Source: Porodaedalea pini (lineage: Eukaryota; Basidiomycota; Agaricomycetes; Hymenochaetales; Hymenochaetaceae). Taken from it: 64,000 bases of DNA. Where the stretch lies: assembly GCA_002794775.1 (NCBI GenBank), contig NBAY01000027.1:434001-498000 (forward strand). Reading direction: 5' to 3'. Of this stretch, positions 12,092-23,748 are shown piece by piece (positions within the stretch are counted from its first letter, which is position 1; every line of letters starts with the position of its first letter). The position numbers and the translations under genes are program-made. The notes beneath the pieces were generated by a model, which had not been told where the DNA came from, searched no databases, and saw only the letters and a list, made by a program, of their open reading frames with translations.

Positions 12092-14453
12092 ATGCTGAGC
12101 ACAACGTTCTCAGTATGCATCCGCTGCCGACACTCGTTGCTCAACAATAACTTGTGGAAGCGCGGTCTCCAGACGTCGGCTGTCCTTCAGCGAGGCAAAT
12201 CGAAGAGCTCGAAGTCGCCTCCGCTCTTCCGACAGCACACCGATCGCCCACCATATGCAGACTACGGCGCCCCACGAAATGACAATCATGAACGAGGTGT
12301 GGCATTGAGGAGGCAATATGTGAACACTCCAGACCGAGTACGAGCAAGATTGAATGAAGGCCTTTTCCGCTGGGCTCGTCTGCCGGCGACGCTCGCCCGC
12401 TTGAAGGCAATGGGCGTCGAAGCAGACCATGCGCAGCGGCTGCTCGACACATTCGTAGAAGAGTCTCCAAGGACTCCAGGTGGCTGGTTTCCCCCAGAGC
12501 AGGATGAAAAATGGCAGATGCAGCGCATTCAGGATGACATGCACGACAGTTTGCCCGTTTCCATTGACAAGGCACTCACCCGACGTTTCATGGCATGGGC
12601 TCTCGACACTCTCCGGACGCGCGGGATTGCCCCACCCTCAGTGTACTCTACGCTCGCAGCTGTTCAGAACGCCGTGGACTACACCCACCCTACTGAATGG
12701 TATCCGTCGGCGCGGATGCTCCGTCGCAAAGTACACATGCACGTCGGGCCGACGAACAGTGGCAAGACACACAACGCATTGCGAGCACTCGCTGCCTCGA
12801 AGCGTGGTGTATATGCATCGCCTCTGCGGCTGCTCGCATACGAAGTTTTCGACCGACTCAACAATGGCCGCATCGTGCCCCTCGGCGCTGATCCCTCTGC
12901 TTCGCCCGAGACGTTCAAACGCGCTTGTAACCTCATCACAGGCGAGGAGGTCCGCACAGTCGATCTGGAGGCCAGTTTATTGAGCTGTACGGTGGAAATG
13001 ATCGATACGAGCAAGCGCTACGACGTTGCCGTCGTGGATGAGATCCAGATGCTCTCGGACTCGGATCGTGGCGGCGCATGGACGGCAGCTGTACTCGGAC
13101 TGCATGCAGAGGAACTTCATCTTTGTGGCGAGGCAGGCGCCGTCCCGCTGGTTCAGAGCATGCTCGAAGAAGTCGGAGACGAGCTCATAGTGCACCGCTA
13201 TGAACGTCTGACGCCGCTCACTGTCGCCTCGGATTCATTAAAGGGAGATCTAAAGAAAATACAGAAGGGCGATTGTGTCGTCGCTTTCTCTCGTACCATG
13301 CTTTTTAGTCTCAAAAAACAAATTGAGACGGAGACAGGCATGCGTTGCGCAATCATCTATGGACGTCTCCCGCCAGAGGTGCGGAGCGAGCAGGCTGAAC
13401 GTTTCAATGACCCCAACTCCGGTTACGATGTTCTCATAGGCAGTGATGCTATAGGCATGGGTCTTAACTTGTAAGCCTATTTCGGTTTATCTATGTACTT
13501 TCGCTGACATATCGTGCAGGAAAATTAAGCGTATCGTGTTTGAAAGCTCAGTGAAATGGGACGGCGCAGATGAGAAAACTCTTTCACTCTCCCAACTCAA
13601 ACAGATAGCAGGTCGAGCGGGTCGATTCGGTATGCATGGAGATGAGACGGGAGGTGTCGTAACGACGCTGCACGATAAAGACCTCAGTATCGTCCGTAAA
13701 GCTGTCGAGACACGTGCTGTACCCATCGCGAAGCGCGCAGTCCTTCCAACGACACAGAATATGTTCCATTCTCTCGAACAGCTCATTCGCCCTCGCGCAA
13801 GCTTCAGCGCAGTGTTCGACATCCTGCGCAGCACCGCGCAAATGTCGCCCGCGTACACGCTGCGCGACCTCGGCAGGGCCGGGAATGACGTCGTGCCCAT
13901 CATCGACGCGTTGTGCTCGGACCACACGCTGGAGGAACGCCTCCGCATCCTCCTCGCTCCCGTCCCGTGGCGCGACGCGACTGTGCATTCGGCCACGCAG
14001 CGCTTCTTGCGCATGTATCGGACAGACATGGATGTACGCCTTTATGAGGCCTGCAGTGGCCTTGGGCTCATCGAGGCGCTGGACCAGGTGATGGAGATGC
14101 AAAGCACTGCTTCAGTTGATGCCTCGGGCGATGGGGAGCTCGCAATCGCCCCGCCGGTCGCAACGCTCCTGCGCCTCGAAAGCTTGTACCGTGTCGCAGT
14201 CGTATATATGTGGTTCAACATGCGACTCCCTCTTATCTTTTCCGAGCGCGAGAAGGCGGTTAAAATGAAGGAGGACGTCGAGGAAGCGATTGAATGGTCT
14301 TTGCAGCGGATCCAGGCTGCGCGGCAGAAGCGGAAGGAGAGGAAGCACATCGAGCGGAAGAATATAGATACACTCGATGACATGCCTCGTGGAGAACGCT
14401 CCAGTAGTGGATTCGTCAACCGTTATTTGGATGCCTTGGCATTGCCGGCGTGA
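12092..14453 (+). CDS. SUV3: Mitochondrial ATP-dependent RNA helicase Suv3
   Basis: Helicase of the mitochondrial degradosome, which turns over mitochondrial RNA. Join: 12092..13470, 13520..14453 (770 aa). An arginine-rich presequence (MLSTTFSVCIRCRHSLLNNN) is followed by a linker and the helicase core: motif I GPTNSGKT, motif II DEIQM, motif III-like ELHLCGEAGAVPLV, motif VI QIAGRAGRFG. The 49-nt intron falls between MGLNL and KIKRIVFESSVKWDG, in phase. The C-terminal Suv3 region follows (LEQLIRP...), with a lysine/arginine-rich end. I prefer the Met at 12092 over the in-frame Met at 12050, because it gives a clean targeting peptide and leaves room for the shared promoter. Confidence 0.93.
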
Positions 14454-14670
14454 TTCGTTGGTTATTTGTCCCCGCCCGTTCATTGCTCCTTACACGACTT
14501 CTAGATTCATAAATATCCTATCATTATTACCTTCCCGCATTAACAACCCATCCACATCCCCTCACATGCAAGAGCGTCCAGAATATTAATACATCGATGC
14601 TTTCTCTCATTAATAGCAAATACTAAATACATTAAGGACACATCTGAGGAGATGAGATGCGGTCTTGACG
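14454..14670. other. Tail-to-tail intergenic region SUV3 / NAA35
   Basis: 217 bp between two convergent stop codons. It is AT-rich near 14500-14640 and presumably holds both polyadenylation regions. Nothing else seen. Confidence 0.4.
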
Positions 14671-17549
14671 TTACAAAGGCGTCTCCAAGGCTAGCGAGGA
14701 TTCGACTTGCGGGAACCATGGGCAGACATCCAAGTCCCATCTGAGCCTTGATTGTTCAAAGGCCGGACCGCTCGTAGTGGACGCGTAGCCTCTCAGGCTC
14801 TCGCATGCCAGCATCAATCCGGCCAAATGCTATATGAGTGAAAGAAAGGCGTAAAACATCAGTAATTCGCAATGGCGAAACCGAAATGGATGGCTCACAT
14901 ATTGCGTGAATTCTGCGCGACATAGCTGCAGCGCTATGTCCTTGTCCATCAGAGGACCGATCTGCATGAGCCGCAGTAGCGCACTGTCGAGTAGACGCAC
15001 AGCCTTTTGCTGTCTCTCATTCTTGGGTAACTAGGGCAGAGCTGAGTCACAAGGTATGGTGATATTACAGTCTCAAGCAAGACATACCTCGTCGTCTGAG
15101 ACTACAGATTTTTCTCGTTGAAGGAATGCGCGATAGTCTGGTAGAAAGGGATCTGGCGTCGCGATCTTCTGGTACTTTTTCCGGAGTGCCCACTTGTAGC
15201 GTATGGTAAAGTTGGTCCACCGCCGGACGACGTCAAACTTTGAAGGGCGGTAAAGGATCTAATTCATGAGCGAAAAATCTCTTTGATCCAGCAAATCAGT
15301 GAAAGGGTTGTTTTAGAATCCTTACCACAAAACAGCCTAACGACATTTCTTTCAACATGGTGATATATTGCAACTGCAGCAGAAGATGATTATGAGCAGG
15401 TGAATCTGAATGACGCAATTGTAAGTCGCATTGCTACTGTGAAGAGCAAAACATCTGCTACCTTCCGGGACTACGCTCAAAAGTTCGCAAAGGACGGCTT
15501 CATGACCGCCAAGAACCTCAGACAGATACCAGTACGCGAAGGGACGCTCGTCGGAAGCGTACAGCTCCAGCTCAAACCCGGACATCACGATGTCTCTGAT
15601 GATTCCAGCCCGCCAGTGCAAAATAGTAAGTGGAATGCATTTAAGCACCCTCGAGTCTGAACTGTCCTGAACTATCATTCAATCCCTGCAATCATAACCA
15701 TACAAGCCAGACAGACTTAGACTCACTCTGGGATTGATTTTCGCCGTCATCGTCAGCGCAGAATCGTAAAGCATGTGCCAGTCTAAAGCCGTCTTCATAG
15801 AGTGGCGACGCTGTCGAGGTCGATTATGGTGTGAAGCCCAGATATGCTGAACGAGCAACTGGAATAGTGTCATAGGCATGACTCTGACAACAGGCTGCGA
15901 AACTCATAAGAAGCTCACCCTCGTCAAAGTACTATGAAATTCCCCAAATGAGTTCGAAGAGGGCCCAAACGGTCGCTGTTCGAACAGAGATACCATATAG
16001 CCTAACGAAACATGCGCTATCTCGAGGAAGAAGTGTTCCACAAGCCAGGATACAGCAAATCTGTCCATGATAGTTGACCCATTAGAAAATATGCTCTATG
16101 AAGATCAGTCTGTGTATCCTAAATTTAGAGAATGGCATAACCCTACCTGGGCCAGAGAACGTATAAAAGGCAGCCGACTCGGCATCCATCTTGAGCTGCT
16201 CGCCCGAAGGAGCCCGACTGTCTGAGAAAAATGCCCATAAGTATACGACAACAACCACATGAGACGAAGACTATTACATTCCAAGCTAACAAGCTTTCGC
16301 AGCTAGAAAGCTGGTATAGTAGCTCCCAGCCATCTAATAGGCCATCGACAGCTTTCCATGTCTCCGTCTGCGGAGGAATTGTCAGAGGTCGCATCGGCAT
16401 TATAGAATGAAGCTGGCGTGTAATACGCGGATCGAACGCCGTGTACGCTGGGGAACCCTCACTCGGGGAATTTATCGTCTGGTGCTTGATGTTGGCAAGC
16501 AGATGACGAGCCTCTGTCAACAGAGGTACGATGAACGGTGTTTTCTGTGGCAGTTCGAGACCGAAAAGTCGAAGCAACGTCTATAATTCTGATAAGCATG
16601 TTATCCAAACCACGAGTCCCTTCTCTCACTTTTCGCAGCTGAATCCTATGAAGCAGTTCTTTGCGAAACGGAAGATTACTAACTATTAAAAGAGTTGGTC
16701 CACTGCACTAGCTTAATGAAATGACCACTCACTCTCGTCAAGCATCAACCACGACTCCGCTTCCTCCAAGAGCGTAATGATACGCTGCGGGATCACCCCC
16801 TCGAGTAAACTGGTATCCGATTTTTCACCTTGCCAATCTTCGCACTGAGAACGTAAGTAAGAGAAACGGAACCGATAGATATGCACTGACGTCGTGAACA
16901 TTTCCTTTGATCAATTCTCTATATGCGAGGTCGCAACATTTCACCATTCCCATTATTCCCGCGCGAATCACCAAGGAGATAAGCGGCACAGGGAGATCCC
17001 TATCCATAAAATTGATCACGGATGCCGAAGGGATGGAATCATGGTTGATTGTCGATAAATGGTGCATATACAAGCAAGTGAACACCGTTTGAGCAAGTGC
17101 ATTTCCAGCGTGCCAGTGCATCTGTGGTCCGAATGTACAGCGATGAACAAACACGGCTAGCGCTGTACAGACCGTCATCTGCATTCACCTCGCAAGCCAT
17201 GGACCGGTCAAGGATCCAGCAGACCTCCTCAGGTAGCAATGGTCTGAGTGGGTCAAAGTTGGGTGGTTGCTGGCCTGCGGGTAAAGCTGCGCCGCTGTCC
17301 ATGCGAGGATCGCCTATCTAAACCAGCTGCTTCAGCAGATTTTCATAGAGCGGTCAAACAACTCACCTCCACAGCGCTCATCGCTTCGTAAAGCGTGAAC
17401 CCTTCCACCATAAGTAGCTCGTCAATGGCCATGTCTGTCTGAATATGAGAAAAGATGCTCGGACGATTTCTTGCGAGAAGCAGACCTTGCGAAGCCTCTT
17501 CGAAGAGGTGGGTAACATTTTTGAACCGTGTCCCTTCTGGCAAGTCCAT
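14671..17549 (-). CDS. NAA35: NatC N-terminal acetyltransferase auxiliary subunit NAA35/MAK10
   Basis: Ribosome-anchoring subunit of the NatC complex, which acetylates nascent N-termini. Proposed join: 14671..14829, 14899..15030, 15088..15258, 15326..15405, 15462..15666, 15727..15894, 15919..16095, 16147..16221, 16278..16580, 16630..16682, 16733..16844, 16891..17121, 17189..17317, 17367..17549 (725 aa). The family signature spans the first exon boundary: EAMSAVE/IGDPRMDSG, then FDPLRPLLPEEVCWILDRSM and QTVFTCLYMHHL. A second conserved region is HHNRPRQRR, then HWRAGIIRDIVMSGFELELY and YWYLSEVLGG. The intron 15895-15918 would be only 24 nt and is the weak point of the model; skipping it brings a stop at once. 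An alternative is a longer intron from 15984 or so that removes 22 residues. Confidence 0.85.
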
Positions 17550-17749
17550 TTGAAGCGTTTGTATGCAGATGAGAGATTATATTCAGAAAGAAACTAATGT
17601 AGAGCGTAGCAGGATTATGATAGAGCAGACCACATCGCTGAACAAAGAGTCGAGTTCATGAATGTTCAGAGCAAGTCACGTATGTGGCGCAACGCGCTGC
17701 TTACTTGAATCCGAACTTCCGAACTACCAACGTCTCTTCGAGCTGCACT
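17550..17749. promoter_or_regulatory. Divergent promoter, NAA35 / MSW1
   Basis: 200 bp between divergent start codons. A second compact head-to-head gene pair in this window. No specific site recognised. Confidence 0.4.
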
Positions 17750-19153
17750 ATGCAAAGAACAAGGCCTGTGTTCAATAGATGCACGGTACGTTGTCGAACC
17801 AATAGAATAGCGACAAAAAGATGTGCGAGCTCTGCCAGCAATTGTGAAGCACCGAAAGTCATTTTTTCTGGCATTCAACCGACCGGTATTCCTCATGTTC
17901 GTTTCGCTGCAAAGTCTACTGCCTTTCATTGAATGCTAAAGGACACAGATAGGAAACTACCTGGGAGCTCTCCAGAACTGGGTGAAGATGCAGCATGAAG
18001 CCAGGCCGGAGGACCAATTAATTTTCTCCGTGGTTGGCTGGCACGCCCTCACGCTGCCTCAGGACCCTAGCAAATTGCTTGAGGCGAAAAACGATATTTT
18101 TGCTACTTTGATAGCGATTGGACTTGATCCAGAACGCTCTATTATTTTTCACCAGGACCAGGTTCGTGACACGCCCGTCTAATATCGAGCTATCTCCGAC
18201 AATTGAATAGAACCCAGATCATGCTGAATTGGCCTGGTTATTAAACTGCATCACGCCGTTTGGAAAGTTACGTCGGATGACGACATGGAAGGTGTGTGTA
18301 GTTTTTTTTTCCGAGCTCCCTTCATTCTTCTAATGTTCTGTTAGAGTAGGCTTGTCGCCTCGCGTAATGCTAACGACGAATCCGAAGTGGACGAGTCAAT
18401 GCTGAACACTGGTCTCTTCACTTATCCTGTACTCCAAGCAGCGGACATTCTGGCCTATAGGTATGCTATCATATTCTCTGGCCTTCAAGTATATTGCAAT
18501 CTGTTAACGTTTTATTCACAGGTCTACGCATGTTCCTGTCGGCGATGACCAACAACAACACCTCGAATTGTGCCGTGATCTCGCAGAGTCGTTCAATCGA
18601 AACACAGGCGGCTCCTTGTTTCCGCTCCCTGCCAGTGTAATCAGTAAGTCCACATTGTTAGTACCCTGACTATTGCTAGCGTAACCCTTGTTCGTTTGCA
18701 GACCCTTCCAAGCGAGTTCTTTCGCTCAAAGACCCGTCATCTAAGATGTCTAAATCTGCGAAGGACGAGAACTCCCGCATCTTGCTGACGGACGATACTG
18801 CAGTTATCCGCAAGAAGATTCGCGGTGCCGTCACAGACTCGCTACCCTACATCAGCTACGACCCGGACGCACGTCCGGGTACGTCCAATCTTCTTATTCT
18901 CCTGGCGGGATGCACCGACGAAGACGTGCATAGTGTCGCCGAACGGTATAAGGAGCGGAGTCATGGTGCTCTGAAGAACGATCTTTTTGAGGCACTCGAG
19001 GAAACAGTAAAGGGGCCACGTGCCGAATTCTTCAGACTGTGCGCAGACGCAGGATATCTTCAAATTCTTGCAGACAGAGGAGCGGAAAGGGCCAAAGAGA
19101 TATCGCAAAGGACGCTTGTAGAAGTGCGAAGGCTTGTTGGACTGCGTCCATGA
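17750..19153 (+). CDS. MSW1: Mitochondrial tryptophanyl-tRNA synthetase
   Basis: Charges mitochondrial tRNA-Trp. Join: 17750..17896, 17949..18161, 18211..18291, 18345..18460, 18522..18643, 18702..19153 (376 aa). The protein is of bacterial TrpRS type: GIQPTGIPHIGNYLGAL (HIGH-like PHIGN, split by the first intron), ILAYRSTHVPVGDDQ (active-site loop), and the class I lysine signature SKMSKS. The start at 17750 gives a basic presequence (MQRTRPVFNRCTVRCRTNR) typical of mitochondrial import; the in-frame codon further upstream is GTG, not ATG. Length is close to bacterial and mitochondrial TrpRS and shorter than the cytosolic enzyme. Confidence 0.93.
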
Positions 19154-19421
19154 CCGTTCGCATCTTCTTGGCAAATTCCGAAGAAAGTCAATCATTTTAG
19201 CTTAGAGCAACATTATTCAGTCCACACACATCTCACTTTCTGGCATAATATATTTGGAAAGCTGTTGACAGAGGCTCTTGAAATCTTGCATGGAAATGCA
19301 ATTTGTTTTGCCAAATATGATATGCGTGCCGTGAAGCCGAGACCCTGACTCATAAAAAGTCTATCTCGCTATTGCATCATCATGATTTTCTTCTTCGCAA
19401 ACGCCCATAGCAGCTGGAAAT
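19154..19421. other. Intergenic region MSW1 / THI20
   Basis: 268 bp holding the MSW1 3' end and the THI20 promoter. I looked for a TPP-riboswitch core (CTGAGA with partner elements) and saw none here. Confidence 0.35.
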
Positions 19422-21599
19422 ATGTCTCGGAGAAACACAGCGTCTGAGCACCCAGTAGTCATGACCATTGCGGGGTCAGACTCGAGCGGGGGCGCAGGCA
19501 TTCAAGTATGTTGCTATTTAATTCAGGTCTTTCTAAAACTCAACGCGAAATCGAGATTGATCCCTCATTCATATAGGCAGATCTCAAAACATTTACTGCA
19601 TTAAGATGCTACGGGACAAGTGTGATCACTGCTCTGACAGCTCAAAACACCACCGGAGTTGAGGGAGTCTACCCTACCCCGCCAGAGTTTATCGAGAAAC
19701 AGGTTAGAAGTTGTTCTAAAGCGATTTCTGATTGCTTAGGTGTATGCTGATTCTTGATTATTCGAGTAGCTTATCGCAGTCCTGACAGACACAAGTGTCT
19801 CCGCATTCAAGACCGGCATGCTCTGTGACGCAGAAAATGCACACGCTGTCGCGAAGGGTCTGAGAGACTTCTACAAGGAGCAGGACCATGTCCCGCCGCT
19901 CGTAATTGATCCCGTCTGTGTCTCAACATCCGGTCATACGCTCCTCGACCGTGAAGCCGTGGCTGTAATCGTCGAGGAGCTTTTCCCGCTAGCAACACTC
20001 ATCACGCCGAATAAATCAGAGGCGGAGCTGCTGCTCGCACAGTCTTCTGCAAAGAAAAACAAAGAAATAGTGTCTGTCGAAGATGCCCTGAATGTTGCTA
20101 AGAGCTTGGGAAAGCTCAGCAACAGTGATGTCCTCCTGAAAGGTGGTCATCTCACAGTTACCGCGCGCGACATGATTGCACTAGCTTCGTCTTACAAGGC
20201 TGACAGCAAGTTGCGGATCGGATGGGACGGCCTTGATCAAAACATGGAAATTTTACAGACGAAGGCTTCTGACGCAGATATGCCTCTCGTCATTGACGTG
20301 CTATATGAGCGAGAAACGGGCCTAACGACGGTGTTTGCACGCCCGCGCATTGAATCAACAAGTACGCACGGCACGGGCTGCACGCTGAGTGCTGCCATCA
20401 CTTGCTATCTCGCGCGTGGCAATACAGGTTTGTTTCCTCTTTTGACTTCGAGGACTATAATAGCTTTTCTGATTCCGTTGCATAGTCGCCGAAGCGGTTC
20501 GCCTGGCTTCGGACTATACACACGCCGGAATTAAAGCAGCTTTTCCCCTTGGGAAAGGCCATGGTCCGCTCAACCACATGCATGCCCTTACCTCTAGGAT
20601 CCTCCCTCTGTGAGTACTTTTCCGGTTTCATCTGCTTGATATGTCTCACCTGTTGCACGTAGTCCGTCGAAGGAAGACCCATATCCATTCACTCGCGCAC
20701 TTATTCGTTCGAATGCATCCGTCTGGAAGCAATATGTGGAGCATGCTTTCGTCAAGCAGCTTGGCGAGGGTACGCTGCACCGCGAGAGCTTCTTGCACTT
20801 CGTCAAGTCAGTTGTCGTTGGCTCTCAGGTTGCCCCACGACCTGACGCCCATTGATGCATTAGACAGGACTACCAGTACCTCAAGTACTATGCACGCGCA
20901 TATGGGTATGCGTCATTTTACAAGGCAATCTCATTCATCGTACTCACTATCCGTATCGCAGCCTGCTCATAGCTAAATCTCGCCGATTTGCTGACATTAA
21001 ACCCGCGACGGACACGATCCTCAATGTGCTCAACGAAATAAACATGCACCGGTCGTACTGCGCTACGGAGCTAGGCATCAGCGAGATCGAGCTCGAAGCT
21101 ACTCCAGAGTCCCCGGCGACGACAGCGTATGGAGCATTTCTGCTGGACTCTGGTTTACATGGTAAATACCAGCTATCATCCTCAAGTGCTCATTCTTTGC
21201 TGAATAAGTTCTTTTGTTGGCGGGTTGAAGGCGATGAAACAAAACTGATCGTCACCCTTGCTGCGTGTCTGCTAGGATACGGCGAGGTTGGTCTTTGGCT
21301 GAAGACTCAGGCACAACAACCGAACTCCTGGGTAAAGTGGGAGGGAAATCCGTATCTGAAGTGGATCGAGGACTATGCCGGGGTACATTACCAAAACGCT
21401 GTACGATCTGGTTTAGGTTCGTTCGTTCAGCCTCTAGATTGACCCTAGAACAATGCTGACTGCTACGGCAGGCATCCTTGAGCTGGCAGCGAGCGAGGAT
21501 CCGCCTTCGCCACGGAGGTTTGAAGAATGGAAAGAGGTATGGGGGAAATGCACGATGTTGGAGAAGCAATTCTGGGACATGGCGATGGAATTATCATAG
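19422..21599 (+). CDS. THI20: HMP/HMP-P kinase fused to TenA thiaminase II (Thi20/21-type)
   Basis: Bifunctional thiamin biosynthesis enzyme: the ThiD half phosphorylates hydroxymethylpyrimidine twice, the TenA half recovers pyrimidine from degraded thiamin. Join: 19422..19505, 19577..19702, 19770..20427, 20486..20609, 20663..20806, 20864..20905, 20962..21161, 21231..21410, 21472..21599 (561 aa). ThiD signatures: MTIAGSDSSGGAGIQADLKT, DPVCVSTSGHTLL, and the glycine loop STHGTGCTLSAAIT. The TenA half starts around PFTRALIRSNASVWKQYVEH and shows DYQYLKYYARAYG, HRSYCATELGIS (catalytic Cys context) and GYGEVGLWLK. The 42-nt exon 20864-20905 is small but in phase. Cytosolic enzyme. Confidence 0.94.
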
Positions 21600-21750
21600 A
21601 ATTATGTGGATAGGTGTAAGTTGTGTTTGTACGCGTACAATATAAAACAGATAGAATTCGTAAGCAATGGAAAGCGTTGTGAAATCGTAAAGTGCGAGAA
21701 TCAAAGCAATACGAAAGCAAGAATTGTAGACCAGTCACGAAGATGCAAAC

Positions 21751-23104
21751 CTAAATTATTATTTTTTCCTCCTCCACGACTACTTCCGTACGCAATTGTA
21801 GGGCTTTGCGTGACTTCGAGGTCTTCACATTTTGCGTGCTGGGACAGAGACCTGATGTGCTCAGCGTACATTCATCACATCGAGGCCCAACTGGAAGACA
21901 GATGGTCTAAGAAGTGATTTAGAGTCGATCTCCATGAACGTGAGAACATTACGAACCTGTCCAAATCCGACGAGCAAATGGTTAATCTCAGGATGGAGCT
22001 CCTTCGGCAGCCAAGACTGTAAATTCAACCTGGATACAGCACACTAAGTTAATGCGCGTACACATATCAAGAAACGACGACTAATACCTCGTCTCTTCTG
22101 AGTTTTTCGTCGCAGGTTTGTGCCAACCAAGTCGATTTGTGATCCTGTGGACATGGACGTCGACTCCGATACCGTCATTGCTACGACAAATCAGTGGTTA
22201 TCTTTCCAAATGGATGAGTAGCTCTCACATATTCCACGCCCGTTGAAGACACAGAAAAGCCATCTTAGGCCCTACGCCTGGAAGAGAGCACAACTCGTCT
22301 ACAGTTTTTGGGACGTCCGAGTCGAAGTCGTCACGTAGCCGTACTGCTGCCTGCTTTATATATCTGCGGCTAATGAGAAATGTGACCACAAAAAATAGAG
22401 AACTTTGTGACACGTACTGTGTTTTCCTGCGCCAAAATCCGACCTTCGCGATGGCTTCAGATATCGTGCTCTCGTCCGCACATATAAGAGCATCCACGTT
22501 CATGCTACCACCAACAGCCTCGCGTAACTTTTTAGTAGCGGCGTCCGTAACCTCGTCTTTTGTTTGCGAAGACAGCATGAGAGACATGAGGATAGATAGC
22601 CGACGTCCCTACAAGACCGCGTTATAAACTTTCAGGAAAAAAGAGTAAGAGACGCACCCTCGGATCGATCTCTCCAAGCTGAGCCATGTCGCAGCCCATT
22701 GTATCCACAGGAGCTATGTATTTCTTCCGCATTTCCTTAATAGCGTCATAAGCCTCTTCCCATCTCGAAGGTGCCGGATGAGGCTCGTCAAGCATCATGC
22801 GCAGTGGCTTGTTCTTCTTCGGAGACTGAGTACGTTTATTCGGAAATTCTGAGGCTTCAGGCTCGGTGCCAGGCAAAACGCTGGCATAGTCCGCAACTGG
22901 CGCAGGAAGGGCGTCTTCGATATCTTCCACTTTCTCTACTTTTTCTACAACTTTTTTGACACGCTTTGAGCGCCGTGGGATATCATGCCCGTAGGACTCG
23001 ACAGCGGTTGAAAAGTCTGATGCTTCGAAGAGAGTTACAGAAGTATTGAAAGGACTCGGTCGCGAAGCTAGACGCGCCTCCGACGCGTTCCGTTTGAGCG
23101 CCAT
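21751..23104 (-). CDS. NTH1: Endonuclease III homologue (bifunctional DNA glycosylase/AP lyase)
   Basis: Removes oxidised pyrimidines in base-excision repair (nucleus and possibly mitochondrion). Join: 21751..21906, 21957..22029, 22088..22180, 22229..22363, 22418..22608, 22658..23104 (364 aa). Visible: [15 protein letters not shown], the helix-hairpin-helix LPGVGPKMA with its catalytic Lys, the catalytic Asp in [10 protein letters not shown], and a C-terminal iron-sulphur site [19 protein letters not shown] (Cys spacing x6, x2, x7, the last loop as in fungal Nth1). The N-terminal 150 residues are low-complexity and include a basic [16 protein letters not shown] segment that may be a nuclear signal. 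The gene converges on THI20 (152 bp between stops). Confidence 0.92.
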
Positions 23105-23748
23105 GCAGAAAATTGGATATGAGCGATGAGATATTTTGAGCCCTATTCTCCACGAATGCAGTAGGTATAGGATTCAGGATGGTGGGCCTGATATACATGT
23201 ATAGCTGGGACTTGAAGAAAGACGCGAAGTTATATTACGGGACCTTTTTCAGTGGTGAGTGCGACTTTCCTCATTAGGAGACGTTTGTTTTGAGCGGTTT
23301 GGAACTCAGGCTTGAATTCACTGTTCATTCTTGCATGCCTGGTATGAAAGCCCAAGGATACTCTTGGTGAGCCTAACATGATGATCATGTTAATCTTGGA
23401 GCCACCTTACGCAAGAGACAAGGCCATGATTCGGACTATCTTTGTCGAGGTTTCTACTCCCGGATCATCAGGCTTGCCTTCGTTGCCTCTGCTTCAAGAC
23501 GATCAGAGGGTTGAACGGTCTTTCGGGTTCAACGCTTATCCACACTCTTCTGAATACAGTAGAACATTCGGCGATCTTACTGATACGGGAGTCGGCGACA
23601 CAAGAGTATCTTCAATCCATTTACTAAGCCGAGTACTGCTCAAGCTTCGTTTTATTAGTCCTCCTATAAGATTGCATCCTCTCACCAGTTATGATACAGA
23701 AAGCTCGTCTTTTACCCCGTCAAATTCTTCAAAGTACGACTCAGAGCC
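23105..23748. other. Divergent intergenic region NTH1 / epoxide hydrolase remnant
   Basis: 644 bp between the NTH1 start and the start of the damaged epoxide hydrolase gene. An open frame of 141 codons (23378-23803) crosses it, but has no family signature I recognise and overlaps the next gene in another frame. I treat the stretch as non-coding. Confidence 0.35.

Noticed and set aside
19422..21599. TPP riboswitch in THI20
   Set aside because: CTGAGA occurs only within coding sequence (near 19860) and no second conserved element accompanies it.
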